Source: Saprospiraceae bacterium
GTDB lineage: Bacteria; Bacteroidota; Bacteroidia; Chitinophagales; Saprospiraceae
Length of the DNA: 34,408 nucleotides
Direction: 5' to 3'
Assembly (NCBI GenBank): GCA_022448955.1
Contig: JAKVCU010000020.1
Span: 1-34,408 of the forward strand
Of this stretch, positions 23,873 to 31,537 are shown one piece after another. Position 1 is the stretch's first letter. Every line of letters begins with the position of its first letter. Under the pieces are notes generated by a model. It was not told the origin of the DNA, made no database searches, and saw nothing but the letters and a program-made list of their open reading frames with translations. The position numbers and the translations under genes are program-made.

Positions 23873-24368
23873 AAATTTTTCAGATTTTCCTCTATTAATA
23901 ACAACAGTTAGTTAAAGGGGTTGTCAAACTAATACTACTTTTAAATGGGTGTTTGACTATAGTAATCCTTACGAATAATTATATTTCTCTCTTTGTGAAG
24001 GGAAATGATCTATAAGTTGGCGAATTTTAATCGCGCCCCTAAAATATGTTATTCTTTATTGGCTGGAATCCTTAGCTAATTTAAACCTTTCTATTTTATT
24101 CAGAAAGTTCAACAGTGGCAAAATACAATTCAATAAAAACAAAAACTATTACCTACTGAACTAAAATAACATAATTTTTACTATTGGTCAAGAGAATGGC
24201 TTCAGACAAAGACGGTATATGTCTCAACAGCGTCTAAATTTAAAAAGTAGGCTTTAACTTCTTTCCAAACGTTTCATGAATTTTCAGCAGCTTAAATTTA
24301 GTGTAGACCATTTTCAACACTTATTTGGTGCAAGTTATTTACTTTTTGTAGTCTATTCGTAGTTATTC
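23873..24368. other. Intergenic region, no gene seen
   Basis: About 500 bases of AT-rich sequence between porP/sprF and the histidine kinase. The longest ATG-led frames I see are very short. It should contain the porP/sprF promoter: TTAGTTTG on the minus strand near 23919-23926 is one base off the -7 consensus. No terminator-like hairpin was recognised. Confidence 0.5.
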
Positions 24369-26264
24369 CTATCCTTCCTCATCAAACAACTTTGCATACC
24401 GTTCAATAGTATGATACAATTCTGAAGGTTTAAATGGTTTTGTAATGTAGTCATTCATCCCTGCTGCCAAAGCCTTTTCACGAAAGCCTTTCATTGCCGA
24501 AGCAGATAGTGCAATAATTGGTAAAGATTGATACTTGGATTCTTTCCAACTTCTTATAGTACAAGTTGCTTCATAGCCATCCATACGAGGCATTTGTAGA
24601 TCCATCAAAACAAGGCTGTAATCATTAGCTCGAATCTTCTCAATCGCTTCCAAGCCATCTTGTGCGACATCAATTTCCAGATTCCAAATACGAAGTATAC
24701 GTATGGCCACTTTGATATTAAAAAGATTATCTTCAACGATTAAAATCTTTTTGATTCTCTCACCTCCACCAGTATCAAGCTGCAATGATTTTTTAGCAAT
24801 TTCTTTCTTTACAGGGGCCTTGCCGATAGGATAGCTTAGGCTAAATGAAAAAGTCGATCCTTTATTCAACTGACTATCAACTTGGATTTGGGAATGATGG
24901 AGTTCTAAAAGTTTTTTTGTAATGGCCAAGCCGAGCCCTGTACCTCCAAACAAACGTGTCGTATCATCGTCTGCTTGTGAGAAACTCTCAAAAATTTGCT
25001 CTTGTTTTTCTTTAGCTATACCAATTCCCGTATCTGTCACCGCAAAATCTATATTTACCTTTTCTGCTAGCACTTTTCCCTGTTGTATGCTAAGTGTAAC
25101 TTTTCCCTCATTAGTGAATTTGATTGCATTATTAATGAGGTTAATGAGAATCTGGCTGAGCCTTGTTTTATCTCCTACGAGGTAATTCGGCAATTGATCG
25201 TCCATATCCAACTGAAAAATCAGCTTTTTTTTATCCGCTTTAGGCGCCAAGCTCTTGTATAGTCTATTTATACTATCTTTAAAATTAAAGTTTACTTGTT
25301 CTATATTCAATTTCCCTGCTTCGATTTTACTATAGTCTAATATATCATTAATAATGACAAGTAAATTTTCAGCAGAAAACATAGTGGTCTCTAAATGATC
25401 TATTTGATCTTCCCTTGGCCCTTCCTCTAGCAGGATATGAGTCATTCCAATAATAGCGTTCATTGGGGTTCTAATTTCATGACTCATATTAGATAAAAAA
25501 CGAGACTTTGCAATAGCGGCATCTTCTGCTTTTTTCTTTGCTACTCTTAAATAGTCATTTTGATCTTTAATCAGATCGGTCTGGTACAGCAGCTGTTGAC
25601 GCTGATTAATAAGTTCATTATTTTTATTTTCTAAGGATTTATTCTGTTTAATCATTTTTATAAAAAGAGGACGAATTAAGAATAACAATTCTAATAAAAC
25701 AATTAATACTGTGAATAGGCCAATAAGAATTTCAATGACCTGCAAACGCCGCACTTTAGACTTAGCAGCTAATTCGTACTCCCCTACAATTGTATTCATC
25801 AGCACTAAAAATTGCTCTTCATTTCCTAATATCGCCTCAATATTGTGTTCATACTCTTTGGAATTATTACTATTGACCAGTTTCTTTGCATTATTTAGGA
25901 CGATAAAAAATGGTTCTTGAATTTCATCAAAGAGCTTAGCAATGGTCTTATTATTCTCTCCTGGTAGTTGAAGTTCCTCAGATCCATTAATTAGCCCCCA
26001 GTGTTTCTCTTCCCATTCTGCCGTAAGTTTTGCCAATTTTCGCTGGTTCTGAGATAACTCTTCCGAGGTGCTTGTTTTGAACTTCAATGCCGTTTTGGCA
26101 ATATTCTGACTCAACATTCGCTGCCGCCCAGCAATATTTATGATATTAGCATCCTGTTCCTGCCGAGAAATAGAACAATTTATAATAATCTGGCTACTGA
26201 TCGTCGCCAGAATGATGATGAGGATAAATATAAAATAGGTAAACTTGAGCTTCATAAAGGGCAT
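24369..26264 (-). CDS. Hybrid sensor histidine kinase / response regulator with PilJ-type sensor
   Basis: 631 aa. Residues 8-28 form the first membrane helix; 33-170 form a periplasmic helical bundle whose [20 protein letters not shown] motif is that of the type IV pili methyl-accepting (PilJ N-terminal) sensor; 172-198 form the second helix. A coiled coil (205-255) leads to HisKA with [14 protein letters not shown] (phospho-acceptor His262). The ATPase domain shows [10 protein letters not shown] (N box), DTGIGI (G1) and GGTGLGLAI (G2). A receiver domain (506-625) has phospho-acceptor Asp555 in [13 protein letters not shown] and Lys609 in ITKPF. All catalytic residues are intact. No HPt domain or DNA-binding regulator is adjacent, so the output partner is elsewhere. 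MKLKF at 26255 is an alternative start. No link to the T9SS locus beyond proximity. Confidence 0.93.
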   Translation of the reverse strand: MPFMKLKFTYFIFILIIILATISSQIIINCSISRQEQDANIINIAGRQRMLSQNIAKTALKFKTSTSEELSQNQRKLAKLTAEWEEKHWGLINGSEELQLPGENNKTIAKLFDEIQEPFFIVLNNAKKLVNSNNSKEYEHNIEAILGNEEQFLVLMNTIVGEYELAAKSKVRRLQVIEILIGLFTVLIVLLELLFLIRPLFIKMIKQNKSLENKNNELINQRQQLLYQTDLIKDQNDYLRVAKKKAEDAAIAKSRFLSNMSHEIRTPMNAIIGMTHILLEEGPREDQIDHLETTMFSAENLLVIINDILDYSKIEAGKLNIEQVNFNFKDSINRLYKSLAPKADKKKLIFQLDMDDQLPNYLVGDKTRLSQILINLINNAIKFTNEGKVTLSIQQGKVLAEKVNIDFAVTDTGIGIAKEKQEQIFESFSQADDDTTRLFGGTGLGLAITKKLLELHHSQIQVDSQLNKGSTFSFSLSYPIGKAPVKKEIAKKSLQLDTGGGERIKKILIVEDNLFNIKVAIRILRIWNLEIDVAQDGLEAIEKIRANDYSLVLMDLQMPRMDGYEATCTIRSWKESKYQSLPIIALSASAMKGFREKALAAGMNDYITKPFKPSELYHTIERYAKLFDEEG

Positions 26265-26587
26265 ACATGAAAATTTAAATTACAAAATGCACCTGTTTCT
26301 GGAATACATGGATACGTATTTTATGATAGTAAATGGTTGAAATTAAATGAAATTTGGGAAGAGCAACAATCTCCTCACTTTAACCATTAGATGATAGATT
26401 TGTTTGAATATTAGTAATATTCTTTCATTTCCCCCCTTTCTACATATTAAATCATCTTCCCATTCAAAATATAACCATCTCCCTTATTCATAGGTATAAA
26501 TAAAAGGCTGATAGAAAAAATATGGTCAATTAAGACCAATTTTATTAATTTCCGTTCAATTTTTTACACAAAAAATCTAAACGCTTT
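26265..26587. other. Divergent intergenic region
   Basis: Between the minus-strand kinase and the plus-strand LolA-like gene. It holds two small hairpins, GAATATT/AATATTC at 26406-26422 and TGGTC/GACCA at 26523-26538. No clear TAnnTTTG element was found for either gene. Confidence 0.5.
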
Positions 26588-27355
26588 ATGAAAAAAGGCT
26601 TAACCGTTCTAGTCTTGTCACTCACATTGATTGGTTCTTTCCAATTAAAAGCACAAACAGCAGAAGAAATTGTTTCCACCTATTTAGAAGCGCTAGGAGG
26701 TGAAGAAAACCTTAGCAAGGTTCAAACGCTAACGTTTACTTGCTCAGCAAAAGCTCAGGGTATGGATATTCCAATCACCATGTATCAAAAAGCACCTGGT
26801 TTACAGCGTATGGATATGAATTTCCAAGGCAAAATCATCACTCAAATGGCTTTCGATGGAACAGAAGCATGGGGTACCAATTTCATGACGATGGAAGCAG
26901 AAAAATGGGATGCACAAAGATCAGCAATGCTAAAAGCGGAAACTGACTTCATGGATTCATTCCTTGGATGGAAAGAAAAAGGCTACTCTATTTCCCTAGA
27001 GGGAGAAGAAGATATTGAAGGTACTCCTTGCTATAAAATCAAATTAACGAAAGCGCCTCTTACTATTGATGGCGAATCGGTAGAAAACTTTTCTTACTGT
27101 TTCTTCGAAAAAGAAAGCAGTGCAATGATCATGGAAAGAAGTTTCCAGAAAGAAGGAGAAGCAAAAGGTATGATTACAGAGACATTCATGGGTGACTATG
27201 AAGAAGTAGATGGTTATATTTTTGCACATACTATTTCGCAAAAAATGGGTGGTCAAGTAGTATTCTCACTAACCATTGACAAAATTGAAATCGATAAAGA
27301 ACTTGAAGAAGATTTCTTCTCTTTCCCAGCTGCAAGTGCAGAAGACAAAAAATAA
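26588..27355 (+). CDS. LolA-like outer-membrane lipoprotein-sorting family protein
   Basis: 255 aa with a signal peptide (MKKGLTVLVLSLTLIGSFQLKAQ). The start of the mature part, TAEEIVSTYLEALGGEENLS, and later ITMYQKAPGLQRMDMNFQGK, ITQMAFDGTEAWGTNFMT, GTPCYKIKLTKAPLT and the FFSFPAA end fit the LolA/LppX-like half-barrel family common in Bacteroidota, usually annotated as outer-membrane lipoprotein-sorting protein. Family knowledge: the half-barrel binds acyl chains. This variant is not the canonical LolA carrier, since it stands alone without a LolCDE operon. Binding of a lipidic ligand in the periplasm is inference. A terminator follows 20 bases after the stop. Confidence 0.75.
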   Translation: MKKGLTVLVLSLTLIGSFQLKAQTAEEIVSTYLEALGGEENLSKVQTLTFTCSAKAQGMDIPITMYQKAPGLQRMDMNFQGKIITQMAFDGTEAWGTNFMTMEAEKWDAQRSAMLKAETDFMDSFLGWKEKGYSISLEGEEDIEGTPCYKIKLTKAPLTIDGESVENFSYCFFEKESSAMIMERSFQKEGEAKGMITETFMGDYEEVDGYIFAHTISQKMGGQVVFSLTIDKIEIDKELEEDFFSFPAASAEDKK

Positions 27356-27374
27356 TTATTTATCCAGTTTATAT

Positions 27375-27407
27375 AAAGGACTAGTCTATTCAGATTAGTC
27401 CTTTTTT
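27375..27407 (+). terminator. Intrinsic terminator after the LolA-like gene
   Basis: Arms 27375-27387 and 27392-27404 pair over 13 bases with one G-U pair (core AAAGGACTA/TAGTCCTTT), with a 4-base loop and a run of six T's. It lies just before the Asp-box protein gene. Confidence 0.88.
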
Positions 27408-27439
27408 AGGTGTGCATTAATCATTCAAAACAAAGCAAT

Positions 27440-30400
27440 ATGAAATCAAAAAATTATCTCCTCCTCATACTACCGCTATTTGGTCTATCTCTCTTCTTTC
27501 CTGCCTTTGGACAAACTTCACAAAAAAAAGCAGTACTTAAGGGTGATGCCTTATTTGGTGCATTAAGAGCGAGGCACATTGGTCCGGGCCTCATGAGCGG
27601 CCGTATGGTTGACTTAGTAGGTCACCCAACTGATTCTAAAGTGGTATTTGCTGGTGCTGGTGGTGGCGGTGTTTGGATGTCGTCTGATGCTGGTGTCACC
27701 TTCCGTCCTATATTCGATGAGCATACCCAATCCATAGGTGCAATGGCCGTAGACCCCAAACAGCCTTCCGATATATTCTGGGTAGGAACAGGTGAGTGTT
27801 GGACTAGAAATAGTGTCTCGGTAGGTGATGGTATTTACAAAACTACGGATGGTGGAAAAACTTGGAAAAATAAAGGTTTAAAAACCTCAGAGCGTATTAG
27901 TAGTATACAAATCAATCCTGATAATCCAGATGAGGTATATGTTGCCGTACTAGGAGCCCTTTGGGGAGATAGTGAAGATCGAGGAATTTATAAAACAATG
28001 GATGGTGGGGAGACTTGGAATAAAATCTACTATATCAATGCCACCACAGGTTGCTCGGACTTAGCGATGGACCCCAATGATCCCAACATTCTATATGCAG
28101 CATTTTGGGAATTTAGAAGAACGGCCTATTCCTTTAGCTCTGGTGGAGAAAATAGTGCATTATACAAAAGTACAGATGGTGGAAAAACTTGGAATAAAAT
28201 TCACAATGGTTTCCCGCAAGGGAAATTAGGTAGAATCGCTGTTGCAGTGGCCCCTTCTAATTCAGATCGCCTCTATGCCGTTATTGAATCTGAAAAAAAT
28301 GAAGACAAAGGGCTTTACCGTTCGGAAGATGGCGGTGCTAGCTGGACACATTATAATAAAGATTTTGAAATTGCGGTTAGGCCATTCTACTTTTCAAGAA
28401 TTGTCATTGACCCTAAAAATCCAGACATCATTTGTAAGGCAGGTTTAAATGGTTCTATCAGTAAAGATGGGGGAAAAACCTTCCGCCCTATAGGAAGCGG
28501 CGTACATGCTGACGTACATGATTTTTGGTTTGATGTGAATGATTCTAATCGTATCTATCTCGGCTGTGATGGCGGCGTTTATCGTTCATGGGATGGCGGT
28601 ACGGTTTGGGAAATGGTAAAGGGTATTCCTGTTTCACAATTTTATCATGTAACCGTAGATAATCAAAAGCCATTCCGTGTATTCGGTGGCTTACAGGATA
28701 ATGGCTCTTGGGTGGGTCCCTCTGCCAGTTCTGGTGGTATTGAGCCAAGAGATTGGCAAGAGGTTGGATTTGGTGACGGATTTAGAGTATATCCTCACCC
28801 CAGTGATCCTAATATTTGCTATTCGGAAATGCAAGGTGCAGAAGCTATCTGGCGTGTAGACCTTTCCAAAAATCAAAGTAAAATCATCAAGCCTTACCCA
28901 CAAGAAGGTGATCCAAAGCTTCGCTTTAATTGGAATACCCCCATTACCACAAGTGCGCATCAACCAGATCGTCTTTACGTGGGCAGTCAATTTATACATT
29001 TATCTAATGATAGAGGGGAAAGCTGGAGAAAAATTTCACCAGACCTAACTACAAATGATCCTGCAAAACAAAACCAAGAGGATAGTGGAGGAATTAGCAA
29101 AGATAACTCTGGTGCTGAAAACCACTGTACGATTTTCACTATTGCAGAATCTAGCCTTGATCAAAACGTTATTTGGGTAGGTACCGATGATGGAAATGTG
29201 CAAGTCACTTTTGATGGTGGTGAAAACTGGAAAAATGTTACAACAAATATTCCAAACCTTCCTAAAAATACTTGGACTTACCATATCGAACCCTCTTCTT
29301 TTGATAAAAATACAGCCTATGCTGTATTTGATGGTCATACTCAAAACGATGGTCATACTTATGTGTATAAAACAACTGATGCAGGTCAATCATGGACATC
29401 TATCGTAACAGATGATATCAAGGGATTTGCTCGATCTATACAAGAAGATTTTGTCAACCCTAATTTGTTATTCTTAGGTACTGAATTTGGTTTGTATGTT
29501 ACCATTGATGGCGGCGCTAATTGGTCAAAATTCACCAATAATATGCCTGCTGTGGCAGTACATCATGTCACTTTACATCCAAGAGACCATGCTTTAGTAC
29601 TTGCTACGCATGGAAGAGGCGTAATTATCATTGATGATATCACGCCCTTACGCCAGCTAACGGACGAAGTGATGGCTGAAGATGTTCATTTCTTCGATCG
29701 CCAGCCCTCCATCATCAAGGAAGGATCGGCATTTGGAAGTACGGCTACTTATGGTGAATTTGTTGGCCAGAATCCTACCTCAGCCGCAGAGATTGTATAC
29801 TACCTAAAAAAGCGACATATTTTTGGAAAAATGAAACTAGAAGTTTTTGATGCCAGCGGAAAGTTAGTAGCTGATTTAGCCGCAGGTAAAGCAAAAGGTA
29901 TTAATAAAGTTTCTTGGAACTATAGCTATCCGCTTCCCAAAGTCGCTAAAGCGAAAACTTTGGCTTTTGGTGGTTTTACTGCTCCTTCTGTACCCCCTGG
30001 TAATTATACCGTAAAACTGACAAAGGGTAAAAAAGTGTATGAGTCAACACTAACACTTGTGTCTGACCCTGAGAGTATTCATACCGATATAGAACGCCAA
30101 GAGGGGCACGATGCAGCGATGAAACTTTATGGTATGAATGAAGATCTCGCTTACATGGTCGATCAATTGGATATGATCAGAGAGGGAGCCGAAAAAGTAA
30201 AGGCCAGCAATCCTTCCAAAAAAATCATGAAGCAAGTAGCACCACTCATTAATGAACTTGATGCCATGAAAAAAACTTGGGTCGTTACAACAGGTGACAA
30301 TTATGTAGGCCAAGCAGCGCCTGAGTTGAGAGAAAAAATTGCTACCCTATACAGCGAAGTAGCGGGATACGCAGGTAAACCATCTAATGCTCAGCTTGAA

Positions 30401-30553
30401 AGTTTAGCTTTACGCGAAAGCGAATTAAATCAAGCCAAGGCTGATTTGGATACTTTAATGAAAAGATTGGAAACCATCAATCAATTATTGAGCAAGAAAG
30501 AAATGGATCAAATCAATTATCGTACCAGAGAAGAATTTATGAATTCAAAATAG
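27440..30553 (+). CDS. Secreted sortilin/VPS10-type Asp-box (BNR) beta-propeller protein
   Basis: 1037 aa from the ATG at 27440, chosen over a GTG at 27410 because it starts the signal peptide (LLLILPLFGLSLFFPAFGQ). About eleven Asp-boxes (S/T-x-D-x-G-x-x-W/F) recur through residues 60-710, for example SSDAGVTF, TTDGGKTW, TMDGGETW, STDGGKTW, SEDGGASW, SKDGGKTF, SWDGGTVW, SNDRGESW, TFDGGENW, TTDAGQSW and TIDGGANW. Each marks a blade turn, so one or two beta-propellers as in sortilin. A beta-sandwich-like part (about 770-880) and a helical C-terminus follow. Family knowledge: Bacteroidota and Acidobacteriota carry many such proteins, usually labelled glycosyl hydrolase, but no sialidase catalytic set is evident. 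There is no T9SS tail or lipobox. Function unknown. Confidence 0.88.
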   Translation: MKSKNYLLLILPLFGLSLFFPAFGQTSQKKAVLKGDALFGALRARHIGPGLMSGRMVDLVGHPTDSKVVFAGAGGGGVWMSSDAGVTFRPIFDEHTQSIGAMAVDPKQPSDIFWVGTGECWTRNSVSVGDGIYKTTDGGKTWKNKGLKTSERISSIQINPDNPDEVYVAVLGALWGDSEDRGIYKTMDGGETWNKIYYINATTGCSDLAMDPNDPNILYAAFWEFRRTAYSFSSGGENSALYKSTDGGKTWNKIHNGFPQGKLGRIAVAVAPSNSDRLYAVIESEKNEDKGLYRSEDGGASWTHYNKDFEIAVRPFYFSRIVIDPKNPDIICKAGLNGSISKDGGKTFRPIGSGVHADVHDFWFDVNDSNRIYLGCDGGVYRSWDGGTVWEMVKGIPVSQFYHVTVDNQKPFRVFGGLQDNGSWVGPSASSGGIEPRDWQEVGFGDGFRVYPHPSDPNICYSEMQGAEAIWRVDLSKNQSKIIKPYPQEGDPKLRFNWNTPITTSAHQPDRLYVGSQFIHLSNDRGESWRKISPDLTTNDPAKQNQEDSGGISKDNSGAENHCTIFTIAESSLDQNVIWVGTDDGNVQVTFDGGENWKNVTTNIPNLPKNTWTYHIEPSSFDKNTAYAVFDGHTQNDGHTYVYKTTDAGQSWTSIVTDDIKGFARSIQEDFVNPNLLFLGTEFGLYVTIDGGANWSKFTNNMPAVAVHHVTLHPRDHALVLATHGRGVIIIDDITPLRQLTDEVMAEDVHFFDRQPSIIKEGSAFGSTATYGEFVGQNPTSAAEIVYYLKKRHIFGKMKLEVFDASGKLVADLAAGKAKGINKVSWNYSYPLPKVAKAKTLAFGGFTAPSVPPGNYTVKLTKGKKVYESTLTLVSDPESIHTDIERQEGHDAAMKLYGMNEDLAYMVDQLDMIREGAEKVKASNPSKKIMKQVAPLINELDAMKKTWVVTTGDNYVGQAAPELREKIATLYSEVAGYAGKPSNAQLESLALRESELNQAKADLDTLMKRLETINQLLSKKEMDQINYRTREEFMNSK

Positions 30554-30560
30554 AAAGAAT

Positions 30561-30619
30561 GGACGTAGAGGTATTAGAGATACTGAGAACATAGAGCATA
30601 CTCTAATATCTCTGCGTCC
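30561..30619. terminator. Long hairpin between convergent genes
   Basis: Arms 30561-30578 and 30602-30619 pair over 18 bases with two G-U pairs (GGACG...CGTCC at the base), with a 23-base loop. It begins seven bases after the Asp-box gene stop and ends two bases before the stop of the minus-strand small gene, so it can end both transcripts. The AGAG/CTCT-rich sequence resembles dispersed palindromic repeats. Confidence 0.6.
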
Positions 30620-30621
30620 CA

Positions 30622-30840
30622 CTAACATGAACAATAATACCACTGATTCAATTCACCACTTAACTGGTCTAGATAATTTTGGATAGCCTCATATCCTTGT
30701 ACTGTGGTTATTCCGTCTGCTAATTCTACTTGTTTTGAGGATAGATTACTTACTGTTTGATAAGCTAAGGATAATTCTTTTAATCTTTCTTCGATTTGTT
30801 GTGATTCGTTCGTTGGTTGTGCAAACTTTAAAGTGATCAT
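30622..30840 (-). CDS. Small conserved-looking protein ending in CxC
   Basis: 72 aa from the ATG at 30840 (MITLKFAQPTNESQQ); the frame is open 12 codons further to a GTG. It has a beta-strand start, a helix (QQIEERLKELSLAYQTV), a VELADGITTVQGYEAIQNYL segment and the end LDQLSGELNQWYYCSC. The layout, strand-helix-strand with an internal DG turn then a helix, is like a minimal thioredoxin/glutaredoxin fold half, and the terminal Cys-x-Cys is a plausible metal or thiol site. No signal peptide, so cytoplasmic. It lies at the end of the TonB receptor-thioredoxin gene row. I recall similar small proteins ending in WYYCxC in Bacteroidota but cannot name a family. Confidence 0.65.
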   Translation of the reverse strand: MITLKFAQPTNESQQIEERLKELSLAYQTVSNLSSKQVELADGITTVQGYEAIQNYLDQLSGELNQWYYCSC

Positions 30841-30953
30841 ACCATTGTGGTTTTGCTGTTGATTATTCTCCACCACTCATCCATCCGCTCAAAAAGATAA
30901 AAAATGATCTCGTAATCAGCATGGAATTCCATTAGAAAACAGATCAAAGCAAG

Positions 30954-31075
30954 CTAACCATTATCACTTTGGCTGCCGCCAAACTGTTTCATCCAATCAT
31001 TTCCCGATTTAGCTTCAGCTAAATAAAAAGACGAACTATCTAATTCAATGGTACCATTACCGACTACTTTAGGGC
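30954..31075 (-). other. Possible frameshifted tail of the thioredoxin gene
   Basis: In another frame, immediately across the thioredoxin stop, about 38 codons read without interruption as VVGNGTIELDSSSFYLAEAK, then SGNDWMKQFGG and SQSDNG, ending at TAG 30956-30954. There is no ATG, GTG or TTG near the beginning of this stretch, so it cannot easily be a gene of its own. A one-base shift at about 31066-31070 would join it to the thioredoxin C-terminus. Confidence 0.35.
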
Positions 31076-31537
31076 CTTCAATAATCTTTTGCTGTCCATA
31101 TATTCAAAATATCGAGCGGTGACCTTAAAGTCTTCATCCAATATAACCATTGTAGGAGCTGAAAACTGCCCATTACGTAAGGCTAAAAGTATAGCAATCT
31201 GATGCAATGGATTTCGAGATTTATCCAATTGATCATTGATGAATTGTCGACCGCCAAAAGTTACTACAGAATCCGTTTCGGCATCGAAGCGTACGGCATA
31301 GTATGCTTTGTTTAATTGCTTAATCACCTCTTCTTTGGTAAATATTACTTGATCCATTTTACGGCAATAAGCGCACCAATCGGTATAGAAATCAATAAAT
31401 ACTTTCTTGGGCTGTACAGCCAAAGAGTCTTCTAGTTGCTCAAAGCTAAGCCAGCGTACCACTTCCGATTCCTGTGCACTCAAAGGAGCATACAGCAAAA
31501 GCGAAAAAGTCATGAATAAAGCTATACATTTTATCAT
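31064..31537 (-). CDS. Periplasmic thioredoxin-family protein (WCAYC)
   Basis: 157 aa with a signal peptide (MIKCIALFMTFSLLLYAPLSAQ). Active site Cys55/Cys58 lies in VFIDFYTDWCAYCRKMDQVI, the Thioredoxin_7/DUF255-like group seen in Bacteroidota. VRFDAETDSVVTFGGRQF and the cis-proline SAPTMVILDEDFKV complete the fold. Related proteins usually run 20-40 residues past the last helix; here the stop comes right after RLLKALK, and a coding-like stretch follows in another frame (30954-31075), hinting at a lost frame. The ATG shares one base with the TAA of the TonB receptor gene (TAATG), so the two are translationally coupled. The likely role is thiol reduction for the co-encoded receptor or its metal ligand (inference). 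Confidence 0.88.
   Translation of the reverse strand: MIKCIALFMTFSLLLYAPLSAQESEVVRWLSFEQLEDSLAVQPKKVFIDFYTDWCAYCRKMDQVIFTKEEVIKQLNKAYYAVRFDAETDSVVTFGGRQFINDQLDKSRNPLHQIAILLALRNGQFSAPTMVILDEDFKVTARYFEYMDSKRLLKALK

Noticed and set aside
29045-29389. 114-codon minus-strand frame opposite the Asp-box gene
   Set aside because: Antisense of repeated Asp-box coding sequence; its apparent order comes from the repeats.
27700-29540. Recurring GATGGTGG(A)AAAACTTGG-like DNA repeats
   Set aside because: These encode the Asp-boxes of the propeller protein; they are diverged protein repeats, not CRISPR or a DNA repeat element.
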